Assembly: GCF_003286915.1 (NCBI RefSeq)
Contig: NZ_QMFY01000004.1
Span: 248,001 to 312,000, forward strand
DNA from: Pseudochryseolinea flava
GTDB lineage: Bacteria; Bacteroidota; Bacteroidia; Cytophagales; Cyclobacteriaceae
Reading direction: 5' to 3'
Length of the DNA: 64,000 nt
Positions 1 through 13,600 of this stretch are shown here, one piece after another. Both the position numbers and the translations under genes were made by a program. Position 1 is the stretch's first letter; each line of letters starts with the position of its first letter. A model generated the notes under the pieces. The model saw only the letters and a list, made by a program, of their open reading frames with translations. It did no database searches and was not told where the DNA came from.

Positions 1-3000
1 AAAACTTTAAATACGACCAAGAACAAATCGAATACCGTAAGATTTATAGGAATACAACCATCCAGTGGAATTATTTCGATCAATGTAAAACGTGGTGCAA
101 ACGTAAACGCAAGTCCTGCGATAACACAACGTGATGGCTATCTGAACGCATTGGTAATCGAGTCGTACACACCAGGCAACTCACCGCGTAAACCAACCAA
201 TTTAGTTGCAGAGGCTACTTCAAAAACTGCAATTAAGTTAACATGGTTCGATAACGCGTCTGATGAAACTGGCTTTGAAATCGCGCGTGCCACGAATCAA
301 GCTGGACCTTTCTCGGTGATTCATACAACTGCCGCGAGTGTCGACAACTATACCGATGCTGGCTTAACACCGAACACAGGTTATATCTATCGAATACGTG
401 CAGTCAAAACAGCGCAGCCGGCATCAGCATATACCAATGATGCATTGGCGACGACGTACAACAAAATCATAAAGGTTAATTTGAACTACAGTACTGCAGG
501 CGGTCATTTACAGGCACCTGCTCCTTGGAACAACACGGCGAGCGTTCCTGTTGCTGGCATGTCGTTCAACAACTTGATGGACGAAAACAGTACACCTACT
601 ACCGTTGATCTTAGTATAGAAACACAAGGCAGCGGCTCTGGAAATGACACTGGATTCTCCACCGGTAACAACAGTGGCGTTTACCCAGACGCAGTGCTGT
701 CCAACTATTATTACTACGAGCAGTTCGAAGCACCAAACCAATATTTGTTGTCACAGCTCGATCCTAACTATACTTATGACTTAGTATTCCTGGGTAGTGA
801 GTGGACCGCTGCTACACTCAGCGGTGTGAAAGTAGCGACGGACTATATTGTGGGAACAACAACCTTATCACAGTTCAATGGAAAAAACAGTACGGAAACA
901 GTTACGATTCGTGGCGTTAATCCAGAAGGTGATAACACCATTTCATTTGGTATCAAGAGTAACAACGAAGCGCGTTATGGCGTGTGGAATTCGTTAGAAA
1001 TCCGATCATACACACCTGTAAGTGCGATTTTTGATACAGAACCGCCGACTATTCCACAGGCTCTTGTAGCGTCGAATATTACAGATGCGGGATTCCAGGT
1101 TGGGTGGTCGCCATCAACAGACAATATTGCTGTTACGTCCTATGAAGTATTCCTTGGATCTGATTTGGTTGCAACGGTACCAGACACTTTCGCGATCATC
1201 ACCAATTTACAACCAGCAACCATGTATAGTGTAAGTGTGCGCGCTGTCGATAGCAAAGGAAATCGATCTGGCTTCAGTAACGCACTTCAAGTCACAACAC
1301 TTAACTCATCCACAGAAGCGACGCTTTATTATCCATTGCCAGCCAGCGATATTACACTGCTTGGCTCATGGGGAACGAATGAGAACGGAACAGGTGCAAA
1401 TCCATCTTCTTTCACCGTCAACAATCAGCACTTCATGCTCACACATTCTGCAAGTGTTAATGCTCCTTGGATCATTAGTGGAACGAATTCCAAAATGATT
1501 GTTGATACGGCGTTCACACTAACCATCAATAATGTTGTTACGGCGATCGTCGATGTCAATCACACCGGTAGTGTGATTGTCAACTCGGCAACAGCACCCG
1601 TGTTTGGAACACTCGCTCCTACTTCAACAATTACCTTTACAGCAGACCCAGGGTCGATCCCGGGTGCTAACTACGGAAACATGATCCTGAGTGGTACAAA
1701 TTCTACAAAAGAGTTCGCCACCGGAACGTACGTAGTTAACGGAAATTTGCAAATCGCTGATGGCGTTTTGATGAATGGCGCCATGGGTAACAATACCGTA
1801 CTGAATATTTCTGGTAACCTTACGATACAGGGAACACCTGCAACACCGACAGATGCGCAGTTGATAACCGTAAACTTCAATTCGGGAACTAATCAAAGTA
1901 TAAATGCAAATGAAGACGCAATTCGTTTCCATCGCATCGTTGTTAGTAACGGAAGCACTGTTTCAGTGGCCGAAGGTGCAACACCCAAAACATTAACACT
2001 CGGTACTGCTAATGGCGGCGGATTAACGATCGAAGACGGCGCGACACTAAACCTCGGAACGAATGCACTTGTAATTGAGGGTACTGGAGGTGTTAACACG
2101 TCGAATCAAACAGGTAGATTAGAAATTTCAGGGTCCGACATTACGGTGAATAGTTCTGGTACAGCAGTTTCAAATCTTTATTTTGTTGCTGGGGCAGATA
2201 CGATCAAGTCGCTGCACATGAACGCGAATCCAAGTGGGCAGTTGAACATGCGTTCACGTGTCTACATTCGTGAACTTATCGACATGACCAATGGACGACT
2301 AAACTCAAACGACCTCATGTCACTGGTATCTGATGCGAACGGTACAGCACGTATTTCAAAGATGGGAGCTTCGGCCCTGTTGATTGGCAAAGTAGAATTT
2401 CAACGATATCTCGATCCTAAAGGAAAAGCTTACCGCTATCTTTCGACACCAATCTACGGTAGTACCGTCAAACAGTGGGACGCGACTTTACCAATTGTGG
2501 GGCCATTCTCAGGCAGCTCAAACGCAAACACAACACATTCGCTATTCTACTATGATGGAGAGAACGGTGGTTGGATAGGCTACCCATCAGCATCTGGCTC
2601 GGAAGTAATGAATTTGGGACGAGGTTACTCTGTCTACATCTTCAATGGAAACACGTCGAAGAAACTTCGTATTAACGGACCAATTCATCAGGGAAATTTC
2701 ACCTTTTCCGGATTGACAGGTGATGAAACACCTGGTACAGGCGAAGTCGATGTCGAGCCTTTAAACGGCTGGAATCTTTTAGGAAATCCGTACGCATCGC
2801 CTATTCAATGGAAACCGGCTGGATGGCAATCAACGGGATTGAACGGTTCTGTGTATGTGCGGAGCAACGAAATTATTAATAATGTGCTAGTATCGACAGT
2901 CAAAGTCTGGAATGGATCGGTTGGCGATCTTCCAAAAGGAATCATCAATCAAGGCCAATCTTTCTGGGTGAAAGCAATTGGAGAGGACACTCCTACACTA

Positions 3001-4221
3001 ACCATAACAGAAGATGCAAAATATGATACGCTCCGTGGCACCTTCCAACGTGAAGCTACCATTCAGAACCTTGTGGAAATTACGCTCTCCAAAGGAGCAT
3101 TGAGTGATAAAGCTTTTATCCACTTCGTAAGTGATGGTATTGAAGGCATCGATGAACGCCGTGACGCTTACAAGTTAGCGAATAGCTTTTTCAATATAAG
3201 TTCACGTAAAGGTGCGAATGACCTTGCGATCAGTACGACATCCGAGGTGTTCTGCGAAAAACGTATTAGCCTCAATGTTGCAACGTCAACGATTGGTCAA
3301 TACAAACTCACCTTTAATCAATTAACATCTTTTGCGTTCGATGTGGATGTAACCCTGGTGGATCATTTCACTTCAGCCTCGACAGCATTGGAAGAAGCCT
3401 CCACGTATACGTTCGATGTAACATCAGATCCCGTATCTCAGGGGAATACGCGCTTTGAATTGATTTTAAAGAAACCTGCGATTGACCAATCTATTATTAT
3501 GCAAAGTCAAACATCAGAAGTCTGTGGTGATAACGCGGCGATGATAATAGTTAAATCAGCGCAACGTGGTGTTCAGTATCAACTTATGAATGGCACTGAA
3601 AGCGTGAAGGAATTGATTGGAAAGGGAACCGATTTAAATATTTCAATAGACACTGAAAAGCTAGTATCAGGCATGAATAATTTCACATTGAATGCAAGCT
3701 TTGAGGGATGTGCAGTCAAGACTTTACCGGCGACGATACAGTTAACATTTGTTCCTAAGCCAGTGATCTCAATTGATGAAAGCACGTTGGTATCAAGCTA
3801 TGGAGGTGCAAGCCAGTGGACGCTTGACGGCGCCGTGATCGATGGGGCTACCACCTCAACCTTAAAACCAACCATCTCTGGTGAGTATTCGGTAGTGGCG
3901 AGAGGCGCAATATGTGAAGTCTCATCAGCTCCAGTTCTTTTTGCCGTGACGGACATTGAGCTTGAAGGCCACGATGCAATTACCCTTTTCCCAAATCCGG
4001 TCCGAAACCAGTTCATGATGTTACTTCCCCATGCTGTACGATCTGGCGAGGTCTTGACAATCGAAATTGTTAACGCACTAGGGACTGCCGTGAAGCAAGG
4101 GCAAGTGATTAATCAGAAAGATGGCATTGCTATTTCAACCAAAGAATTCAGTAGTGGCCTCTACACAATCCGTTTGGTAAGTGCATCGGCGCAATACGAA
4201 AAACGCTTCATCAAAGAATAA
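1..4221 (+). CDS. Giant secreted FN3/PWNN-module surface protein, T9SS type A (5' truncated by window edge)
   Basis: The reading frame is open from base 1, and its first residues align with an internal part of the paralogue encoded at 4605-14015, so the gene begins left of the window. The visible 1406 residues contain the tail of one PWNN module (nt 1-165), an FN3 domain (nt 180-460), a complete PWNN module (nt 469-1020), a second FN3 (nt 1045-1300), and a long beta-rich segment with repeated 'NGNL.I..G' strands (nt 1500-2350). A region with the GWNLLGNPYASPI and QSFWVKA motifs, typical of large T9SS cargo, lies at nt 2400-3000. Ig-like sequence and a type A sorting domain follow (FPNPVRNQ at nt 3990, ending KRFIKE). 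It is probably exported by the type IX system and attached to or released from the cell surface. Its N-terminal domain is outside the window; by homology it may be esterase-like, which is inference. Confidence 0.85.
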   Translation, partial: KTLNTTKNKSNTVRFIGIQPSSGIISINVKRGANVNASPAITQRDGYLNALVIESYTPGNSPRKPTNLVAEATSKTAIKLTWFDNASDETGFEIARATNQAGPFSVIHTTAASVDNYTDAGLTPNTGYIYRIRAVKTAQPASAYTNDALATTYNKIIKVNLNYSTAGGHLQAPAPWNNTASVPVAGMSFNNLMDENSTPTTVDLSIETQGSGSGNDTGFSTGNNSGVYPDAVLSNYYYYEQFEAPNQYLLSQLDPNYTYDLVFLGSEWTAATLSGVKVATDYIVGTTTLSQFNGKNSTETVTIRGVNPEGDNTISFGIKSNNEARYGVWNSLEIRSYTPVSAIFDTEPPTIPQALVASNITDAGFQVGWSPSTDNIAVTSYEVFLGSDLVATVPDTFAIITNLQPATMYSVSVRAVDSKGNRSGFSNALQVTTLNSSTEATLYYPLPASDITLLGSWGTNENGTGANPSSFTVNNQHFMLTHSASVNAPWIISGTNSKMIVDTAFTLTINNVVTAIVDVNHTGSVIVNSATAPVFGTLAPTSTITFTADPGSIPGANYGNMILSGTNSTKEFATGTYVVNGNLQIADGVLMNGAMGNNTVLNISGNLTIQGTPATPTDAQLITVNFNSGTNQSINANEDAIRFHRIVVSNGSTVSVAEGATPKTLTLGTANGGGLTIEDGATLNLGTNALVIEGTGGVNTSNQTGRLEISGSDITVNSSGTAVSNLYFVAGADTIKSLHMNANPSGQLNMRSRVYIRELIDMTNGRLNSNDLMSLVSDANGTARISKMGASALLIGKVEFQRYLDPKGKAYRYLSTPIYGSTVKQWDATLPIVGPFSGSSNANTTHSLFYYDGENGGWIGYPSASGSEVMNLGRGYSVYIFNGNTSKKLRINGPIHQGNFTFSGLTGDETPGTGEVDVEPLNGWNLLGNPYASPIQWKPAGWQSTGLNGSVYVRSNEIINNVLVSTVKVWNGSVGDLPKGIINQGQSFWVKAIGEDTPTLTITEDAKYDTLRGTFQREATIQNLVEITLSKGALSDKAFIHFVSDGIEGIDERRDAYKLANSFFNISSRKGANDLAISTTSEVFCEKRISLNVATSTIGQYKLTFNQLTSFAFDVDVTLVDHFTSASTALEEASTYTFDVTSDPVSQGNTRFELILKKPAIDQSIIMQSQTSEVCGDNAAMIIVKSAQRGVQYQLMNGTESVKELIGKGTDLNISIDTEKLVSGMNNFTLNASFEGCAVKTLPATIQLTFVPKPVISIDESTLVSSYGGASQWTLDGAVIDGATTSTLKPTISGEYSVVARGAICEVSSAPVLFAVTDIELEGHDAITLFPNPVRNQFMMLLPHAVRSGEVLTIEIVNALGTAVKQGQVINQKDGIAISTKEFSSGLYTIRLVSASAQYEKRFIKE

Positions 4222-4247
4222 TCGAAGGCTCGATCGTTAAACACGGC

Positions 4248-4280
4248 AAAGGACCATCCAAGGATGGTCCTTTTCTTTTC
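4248..4280 (+). terminator. Rho-independent terminator after the first giant gene
   Basis: An almost perfect inverted repeat (AAAGGACCATCC at 4248-4259, GGATGGTCCTTT at 4262-4273) is followed by a T-rich run. It lies 27 bases after the stop codon and should end transcription before the next paralogue. Confidence 0.9.
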
Positions 4281-4604
4281 CCATTATGAGAGCTTTTGGT
4301 CAATGTTTCCTTACTTCGGAATCATCAAAACTGCGTAGATTCAATAATTACGCATCTTTCTAATTTCTTACATCATTTGGCACTCCGTTTGGGCCGAAAA
4401 ACCGGAATTATTGGGTGTTTTCAGCATAAATCTGACACCGAATCAATAATTTTACAGCGTTTTGAAATAAAAAAAATCAAAACACTGGTTGTCAAGTACT
4501 TCTATTAAGGCGCCCGACGACGAATGGTTACTTTTAGGAGTCGAAATGCATCCAGAAAGCAAGTAAACAGGTATTGAACCCATAACCCTCAGCCTCGGAA
4601 TCAG
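4281..4604. other. Intergenic spacer without a recognisable gene
   Basis: About 320 bases between the terminator and the next giant gene. The only open frame (4296-4508) has no recognisable protein character. A short GCGTA...TACGC inverted repeat lies near 4333-4353. A near-consensus -7 box, TACTTTTA, lies at 4529-4536 but has no convincing -33 partner. The promoter of the downstream gene is presumably here but cannot be placed. Confidence 0.5.
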
Positions 4605-7600
4605 ATGAAAAAAACTTACATGATGGCCGCGTTCCAATTTGGTGCTATCCTCCTTTCTTTGGTTTTCGTCTCTCTTCAATCGCGTGCACAGAACTGTCCT
4701 CCGAACAACACAATGCCGGAGTTTCAGAATTTTACCTATACACAAGTACAATCCTGGAATACGTCGGCTTATGCATCCTATCAATACAACAGCCCTGAAG
4801 GCGACGCTTCATCTTGGATGCGCTTCCGAATGATTTCGCCAAACGGGTTCAACAGGTGTGCAAATGATGGATTGAAATATCCATTGATCATCATGCTTCA
4901 CGGGAGTGGTGAATCTGGGGTTTACGATGCCGCTCCAAACAATGGTTCCGGAGAACAGGACAATGACAAACAACTTACGCATGGTGGTGAACGACATAGG
5001 AACATGGTACAGAATGGAACGTTTCCTGGCTTTGTCATTTTTCCGCAGATTAGAAAAACATCCACAGGTCAGAACTATTGGGGGCCTGATAACCTAAAAG
5101 CAGTAAGGTATATCATTGATAAACTAATTGCCGATTTTAAGGTTGACCCCGATCGCGTTTACCTGCACGGATTGTCTATGGGAGGAGAAGGAACCTGGAT
5201 TTTCGCCAATCTATATCCAACCTATTTTGCTGCAATTCATCCAATGTCTGCTGCCGGATCAAACTTCTGGAACGGTTCGACAGGTAACAGTGAAAACTAT
5301 AAGACATTACCTATCCGTCATGCACAGGGCGGTCTTGACGGCGCACCAACGAAGTATCAAGGCAATGAGATGGTGCAACATCTTCGAAGTGTTGGCGCCA
5401 ATGTTCGATACTCTTATTATCCTAACGGCGGCCACTCCATTTGGGGAAATGAATACAATAAATCTGACTTCTTCTCATGGTTTCTCAGCAATAAGAAGAA
5501 CCAAATTTGGGTACAAAATCAACAGACATCATTCTGTCCGGGAGAACCTTTTAACATTACACTTGGGCTTACGCCAGGTTTTAATGCGTATGAATGGGTT
5601 AAGAATAGCACCGGAGGAGCTGCGTTCGCATTTACATCGTCTATTACAGTAACACAAGCTGATATTGGTACTACCTATTACGCGCGCTTTAGAAGAACTG
5701 CCTCTGGACCTTGGTCAGAGTGGTCGGCCGGAGTATTGATCGATGGAAATAAAGGCCCATCTGCTACGCCAACGGTAACGGCTAGTGGTAGTGTGAATCT
5801 CGTACCGCTTGATGGTAGTCCCGAAGTTACTTTATCGGGGCCTTCGGGAAAAGCTCAATACACTTGGAGCGTAACACCCTCTGCAACACTACCTGCAATA
5901 CAAACAATCACTACTGGCACGGCTGGGTCGTATATACTACAAACAAAAGATGCTGCCGGCACAGGCCTTGAGTCCAATGGAGAAACGCCAACGGAATACC
6001 GCGCCACACCACAGGGGTGTTTGAGCTTAGGTTCGACACCAGTCGTGGTCACAACGTCAAATGGTTTCGGTGTACCTGCATCTCCTGGGAATTTCTTTGC
6101 AACAGCTGCCTCACCTAATAGCATCATACTGAATTGGGACGATCGTTCAAGCAACGAGCTCGGATTTGAGATTTACCGAACAACAACACCAGGAAGTGGA
6201 TATAAATTAATCTCGATAAGACCTGCCACAGCCACGGCAAATCCTCAGACCTACACAGACAACACTAACGTTCAGCCGAACACAATTTACTATTACCAGA
6301 TGCGCGCGGTAAATGCGTCTGGTGGATCGAACTATACGCCCGAGATTTCGGTGAACACGGCAATTGATAACGTTGCGCCTTCTGCTCCCATTCTCTCATT
6401 AGTTAGTTCATCAAGAACAGAAATCAATTTATCGTGGACAGCATCAACAGATAATGTAGGCGTGACCGAATACAACGTCTATCAAAATGGAACGCTCATT
6501 GCCACTGTACCAAGTAGTACGCTCACATACAAAGCCACTGGCCTCGTGTCGTTCTCGACATACAACTATGTAGTACGTGCTAGAGACTTTGCAACGAATT
6601 TATCAGCAGCGAGCAATCAAATCATTGCAAGTGCGATCAACGCTGGTTTATATTACTACTACTATCATCACAACAATAATTTAACGTCGGTAAATCAGAT
6701 TACTACTAATGGCACTTTTATCAAAAATGGTTATGTGACGCGATTTCTCCTGAGCCCACGTACACAAAACGATCAGTTCGCATTTATCTACGAAGGCTTT
6801 ATTAACATACCCACTACAGGTTCGTATACTTTTTATACACAGTCAGATGACGGAAGTGTTTTGTATGTCAACAACCAACTTGTCGTAAACAATGACGGTG
6901 GTCACGGCTGTAACGAAAAAGCAGGTACTCCCATTACGCTTTCAGCAGGTTCCTACCCTATTCGTGCTTTGTACTACGAAGGAACCGGAGGCGAATGTTT
7001 GACGGTAAGATGGCAGGGACCTGGCATTGCGAAAGCTGAAATTCCTGATGCCGCATTCCAAGATGCGATAACACCACCGCCATCAGTTGCCGCGCCTTCA
7101 AATTTCAACAGTACTGTAGCCTCGTTTAGCCAGATAAATTTAACGTGGACAGACAATAGCAATAATGAAACTGGCTTTGAAATTTCACGTTCCGCTTCTT
7201 CGAATGGAACCTACGTTCTCATCGCGACAACAGGACCTAACACAACAAGCTACGCGCACACAGGACTCGCTCCTGGAAGTACACACTACTACAAAATCAG
7301 AGCGATCAGTGCGAACAATGCGTCAGCGCTTGTTGGGCCAACGAACAAAACAACTTCCAACTCTCCCGCGGCTCCGAATGCTCCAAACAATCTTGTTGCA
7401 AACGCCATCTCAGCGACACAAGTTAATTTAAGCTGGAATGACAATAGCACCAGCGAAGTTGGATATGAACTTCAAAGATCTTCCGCCAACGTTGGAACTA
7501 GTTTCGTAACCATTGCGACAACCGCTGCGAATGCAACGACGTTTGGCGACACACAGCTTACAGGACATTCTACCGTTTACTATCGCGTTAGAGCCCGCGG

Positions 7601-10600
7601 CGCCGGCAACAATCACTCAAACTATACAACTGTAGTGAGTGTAACTACGCCAAACAGAGCTCCTGTAATACAAAATATTCCAGATCAGTCCATGACGGCT
7701 TCCTCTGGAACGGCACAGACATTAAACATCACGACAACCGATCCTGATAACGACGCGATTGTTTACACATTTACCACAGGCGGTAGCCCTGGACTTCCAG
7801 CCGGCGCTGTCTTTACTGACGATGGTTATGGAAAGGGTGTTATTACGTTCACCAACGTAGTCGCGGGTGCTTACACGATTATTGCAACGGCTTCAGATGG
7901 ATTAGCTTCTGTTAACGATCAGTTCATTGTAACATTTGGATCGAATCAACCGCCAGCTGTTAACGTTACAAACCCCTCTGGATTTGTGAACAGCCTTGTT
8001 ACAGAAGAAGGACGCACTACGCCACTCGTGTTTAGTGTGACTGATCCGAATGGCGCCGGTACTTTAACCACACCCACTATCGTTGGCTTACCTACTTTTG
8101 CAACCTCTGCTTGGACTGGAAGCAATCCGAGGTTGTTGACTTTGAATTTCTCACCTACGGTTGGGCAGCAAGGTATTTATAATGTCTCTGTAGACTTTAA
8201 AGACAACGCAGGTGGTATAACCACGAAGACATTTACAGTGACCGTTCTTCCTGTGGATAATTTCTTTACGGTGTCGATGAATTTTGTTTATGATGCGGCC
8301 ATCAATTACACTCCGACTTACGCGGAAGCAGCGCCATGGAATAACACGGGGTCGCCAGCCGCATCAGATTTGATCAATTTAAAAGATGATGCCGGCAACA
8401 CATTGCGGTTTATAACTTTCAATAGAGGTTCAGGATGGACAGATGGTAATCCTCCATCTCCGACCACCTATTTAAATATTGGAACAGCTGCATATACTGG
8501 AGATCCTAACACCCTATACACCAAAAAGGTAAGGGAGTCATTTTATCGGAAGAGCGGTGGCACGTCTACCCTTACCTTCAAAAATCTTAACCCGGCACTG
8601 CAATATAAATTTGATATCTATGGTGGCGGCCCAGCCTCGGGCACGGCGTCGAGTACACAATATTTAATTTCAAAGGCTGTATCCCAGGGGTCCGGATCAT
8701 CAAACACAGTAACGTTAACACTGAACAACACGAATAACACTACAAATATTGCTTCGAGTGGTTATGTGTTCCCAAAATCTGACGGCACAATTAGCATTGC
8801 TGTGTCACGTGCAACTGGCGTCAGCGCCGGCCTAGTATACATCAACGCATTGGTGATGACCGCACAATACCCTGCACCTGCGCCGCCAATAGCTCCTTCT
8901 GGATTAACATTGACGGCACCATCGTTCAATAGTGTGAATGTTTCCTGGACAGACAACAGTTTTAATGAAACTGGTTTTCAAATTTGGCGCGCAACGACCA
9001 TCGATGGGACGTATTCAAACGTAGGGTCGGTAGCAGCTGAGGCTACTACATTTACAGATACCCCTGTTGCAGGTCGCACAACTTACTATTACAAGGTTCG
9101 CGCCGTGAATGCATACGGATTTAATGAAACCGCTCCGCTAGTAGTGACTACTCCCAACGGCGCCCCAACAATCAACAATCCTGGAACCATTACTGTGCGT
9201 GTAGGCGAAACGTTGCAGCACAACATTAGCGCAACTGATCCTGAAAACGACGCAATCTCATTCTCAACACTCAATCTCCCTTCATTTGCGACGTTGGTTG
9301 ATAATGGAAATGGCACAGGCTTCGTTAGGCTTATACCACAAAGCTCCGACATTGGAAGTTATACTTTCACATTACGCGCTATCGATAACCTCGCTGCGGA
9401 AACTGAAACAACTGTAAGTGTTATTGTGCTTGATGCTGCGCTGGATGAAGCTTTCTTTGTCAACTTCAATGCAGGGTCTGCAGCGGATGCACCTGCCCCA
9501 TGGAACAATAGGGCCCTTGGAAACAGCGCTGCATTGACAACGGCTTCAGGACAAACCTCGAGCGTGAGTATTACCGGCAGTGGATTTCCTAGTACCTCAA
9601 ATACAGTTGGTGTTAACACTGGCAATAATTCAGGAATCTATCCGGATAGGGTTATGCAAAGTGGATGGATCAATAATAATACAACCGGTGGTGGGCAAAT
9701 CACCATCCTTGGTCTTGACAATAACAAACGCTATAACCTTACCCTGTTTGGCAGTAGAGATGAGTTCTGGTTTGCAAACACAAACTATGTTATCAACGGT
9801 ATAACGAAAGCCCTCAACGGGACCAAGAACAAATCTAATACCGTGCGATTCACTGGAATTCAACCAACATCGGGAAACATTGTTATTAACGTATGGAAAG
9901 GCACCAACCTCAATGCATCACCAGTAGTTGCTCAACGCGATGGTGTGATCAACGCTATGATTCTTGAGTCATACACAATCGGCACAACCCCACGCAAACC
10001 AACTGATCTAATTGCTGAAGGGATTTCAAAGACGGCAATCAAGTTGTCATGGAAAGATAACGCCGCTGATGAAACAGGATATGAAATTTCTCGCGCAACG
10101 AATCAAGCCGGCCCGTTCACAGTAATTACAACAACAGCTGCAAACGTCGAAGAGTATACAAACACTGCGCTTACAGCGAACACAGGCTACATCTATCGCG
10201 TGCGTGCCATGAAGACTACAGGTACACCTTCAGAATACACGAACAATGCACTTGCATCAACATTCCACACGATACTCCTGGTGAGCTTTAACTATAGCAG
10301 CGCCGGTGGCCAAGTACAAGCGCCGAATCCATGGAATAACACTGCCGCTATTCCTGCTGCAGGATTATCGTTCAATAATTTAAAGAACGATGTGAACACC
10401 GCGACAACAGTAGATTTATCGATTGTGTCACATGGTAGTGGTGCAGGAAATGAATCTGGATTTACACCAGGTATCTATCCTGACAACGCTTTGCTGAATT
10501 ATTATTTCTATGAACAGTTCGAGGCGCCAGACCAATATCGTTTGTCACAATTACCTGCTGGATTCGATTACGATCTGGTATTCCTTGGAAACGAGTGGTC

Positions 10601-13600
10601 ACTTGCAACAATAAATGGTGTTCCCTGCGCGACGGATTACACGGTGGGTACCACCACGCTCACACAATTTAACGGCCGGAATAGCACGATGCCATCGTAT
10701 ATCCGCGGTGTTAAGCCAGAGTCGGATAACACGATTGACTTTTACGTGGGAACGAACAGTGGTGCACGATATGGAATTCTTAACACACTAGAAATTCGCT
10801 CATACACACCATTGAATCAAGTGTTCGACACCGAAGCTCCTTCTATCCCTGCAGGTTTAGTAGCCTCGAACATCACGGATGAAGGTTTTCAAGTAAGTTG
10901 GAATCCATCGACAGATAACGTTGGTGTGGGTAGCTATGAAGTATACTTGGGATCAACAATGGTCACAACGGTAACAGATACTTTCGCGATACTTACCGGC
11001 CTACAGTCAGCAACGATGTACAGCGTAAGTGTTAGAGCAGTCGATACTAAACTTAACAAATCCGGATTTAGCAATGCACTTCAGGTGACGACGCTCAATT
11101 CATCGACTGAAGCAACATTATATTACCCAACACCATCAGGCGACATCACTGTCGTTGGTACATGGGGAACACTCGTCGGTGGTGGCGGGGCTCATCCAGC
11201 AAACTTCACAACGGGACATCAGCATTTCATCATCGATCGCAATGCTAATAGCAATGCGCCTTGGATTGTAACTGGTGCCGACTCACGCATAATCGTGAAG
11301 AATGGAATGACGCTGAACATCAACAGCAATATTGCAGGAACAGTTGATCTGGAAGACAACGCAACCGTTTATGTCGCATCTGCACTACCGCCTTCATTCG
11401 GTGTACTTGCGCCGACATCAACGGTTCGTTTCAGTGGTTCTTCTAATGCAATTCCAGGTGCAAACTATGGTAACCTTACACTGGATGGCACCAACACTTC
11501 TAAATCATTTAGTTCAGGAAGCTACACCGTCAATGGAAATTTAAATATTGCCGACGGCATTTCGCTGGCAGGTTCCGCAGGTAATAACACGGTACTGAAC
11601 ATTCATGGTAATTTGACGCTTGCTGGTGCTACAACATCACCATCGGAAAATGAGTTGCTTACCCTGAACTTCGTATCGGGCGTAACACAATCAATCTCCG
11701 CTTCCCAAACAAACGCGCTTCGATTCAACAGCATTCATGTTGTAGGACTCACACAACTCAACGTAATTGGCGGCGCAACGCAGAAGACGCTTTCACTCGG
11801 CTCTGCTACCGGCGGCGGCATAACAATTGACAGTGGCGCGGTCTTGAATCTTGGAAAAAATAAACTTGTTATCGAAGGCACCGGTGCAGTCAACCCATTG
11901 AATGAAAAAGGAAAAATCACAATCAACAAAGGTGATATCACGATCAACAGCACGGGCACTCAAATTTCAAACTTATCATTTACCACGAATTCTGACACCG
12001 TCAATATTCTTCGATTGAATTCAAATGTTTCGGGACAGGTTAACATCCGTTCCCGCCTGTACGTTGACAACGCAATCGACATGGCAAGTGGAAGACTCAA
12101 CTCCAATGATTTGATCGTTCTTGTTTCGACTGACACACACACAGCACGAATTGGTAAGATTGGAAATAACGGCTCAGTGATTGGAAAGGTGGAGTTCCAA
12201 CGCTACTTCGACGCTGCAGGAAGAGCCTATCGTTATGTAGGTACACCGGTCTTTAACACCACGGTAAATAATTGGAAAACTTATCTACCTGTTACGGGAC
12301 CATTTGTTGGAAGTAACAACGCGAACACAACGGCATCACTTTTCTACTACGATAGTGAAGCTGGATGGATCGGTTACCCAGATACAAATACTGGAACAAG
12401 CGGCACTTCTACAATGGACGTTGGACGTGGTTACTCGATCTTTGTTTTCCAAGGTACGACGTCGAAAAAGCTCAGAATCTCAGGACCAATTCAACAAGGA
12501 AATTTCACATACCAAAATTTGAAAGGCAATGAATTCCCCGCTGAGGAAGCGCAAGGTGAAGCAACGCCTGGCAATGGATGGAATCTTATTGCCAACCCGT
12601 ATGCATCGCCGATTGAGTGGGGAAATGCAGGCTGGATACCCAACGGCGTTAATGCCACGGTGTACATACGCACCTATGCAAATGGCGCATACTCCTATAA
12701 GCAATGGAATGGTGAAATCGGCGACACTGACTTCGCTGGTATTATCTCGCAAGGACAATCATTTTGGGTTCAGTGTACGAGCCTCGATCCGTCGCTTACA
12801 ATTACTGAAGACGCTAAATACGACGCGGCTAACGCTAAGTTCATGCGCGCTGCATCACCTCGCAACTATTTAAAGGTGACGATGAGTGACGGTACACGCA
12901 ACGATAATGCATACGTGCAATTTAAGGACGACGCAACGGAATCATTCGACAAGCGATATGACGGACTAAAGTTGGCTAATGATTACTTCACTTTGTCAAC
13001 GGTGGCAAACTCGAAAAACCTTGGCATCAATACATTATCGTCTGCATTCTGTTCGCGCATTATCCCAATCAACATAGAAAAAGGAACACCGGGACAATTT
13101 TCATTGACATTCTCTGAACTGGCAAGTTTTGATTTTGCGCTTGAAGCAAAACTCATTGACAAGTTCCTCAATACGGTGACACCGATACAGGACGGGGCCT
13201 CCTACTCGTTTGAGATTACAAGCGATCCTGCATCAACTGGCAGTGGTCGATTCAATTTAGTTATCGGTAAGCCGGCGATAGATCAGCAAGTTTCATTTAC
13301 AAGTGATGCATCTGTATGTGGTGGAGGTACAGCCACGGTAAACTTAACTTCAACGCAAGTTGGTGTTGAGTACAATATCATCAATGCAGAAACGATTTTA
13401 GCAACCTTCACTGGTAATGGCGAAGCGATGCAAGTCAATATCGATGCTTCCGTACTTGCGGAAGGATCACACCATATTACCCTTCAAGCAGGATTTTCAG
13501 GATGCGATGCGATAACGCTTCCTGCAGAATCCACCATAACGTATACTAAGACTCCTGCTGTGAGCATCGATGGAAACAAGCTTGTATCCAGCGCCAACAC

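Noticed and set aside
4296-4508. 70-codon open frame between giant genes
   Set aside because: No promoter, no hydrophobic or domain pattern, and it lies right after a terminator.
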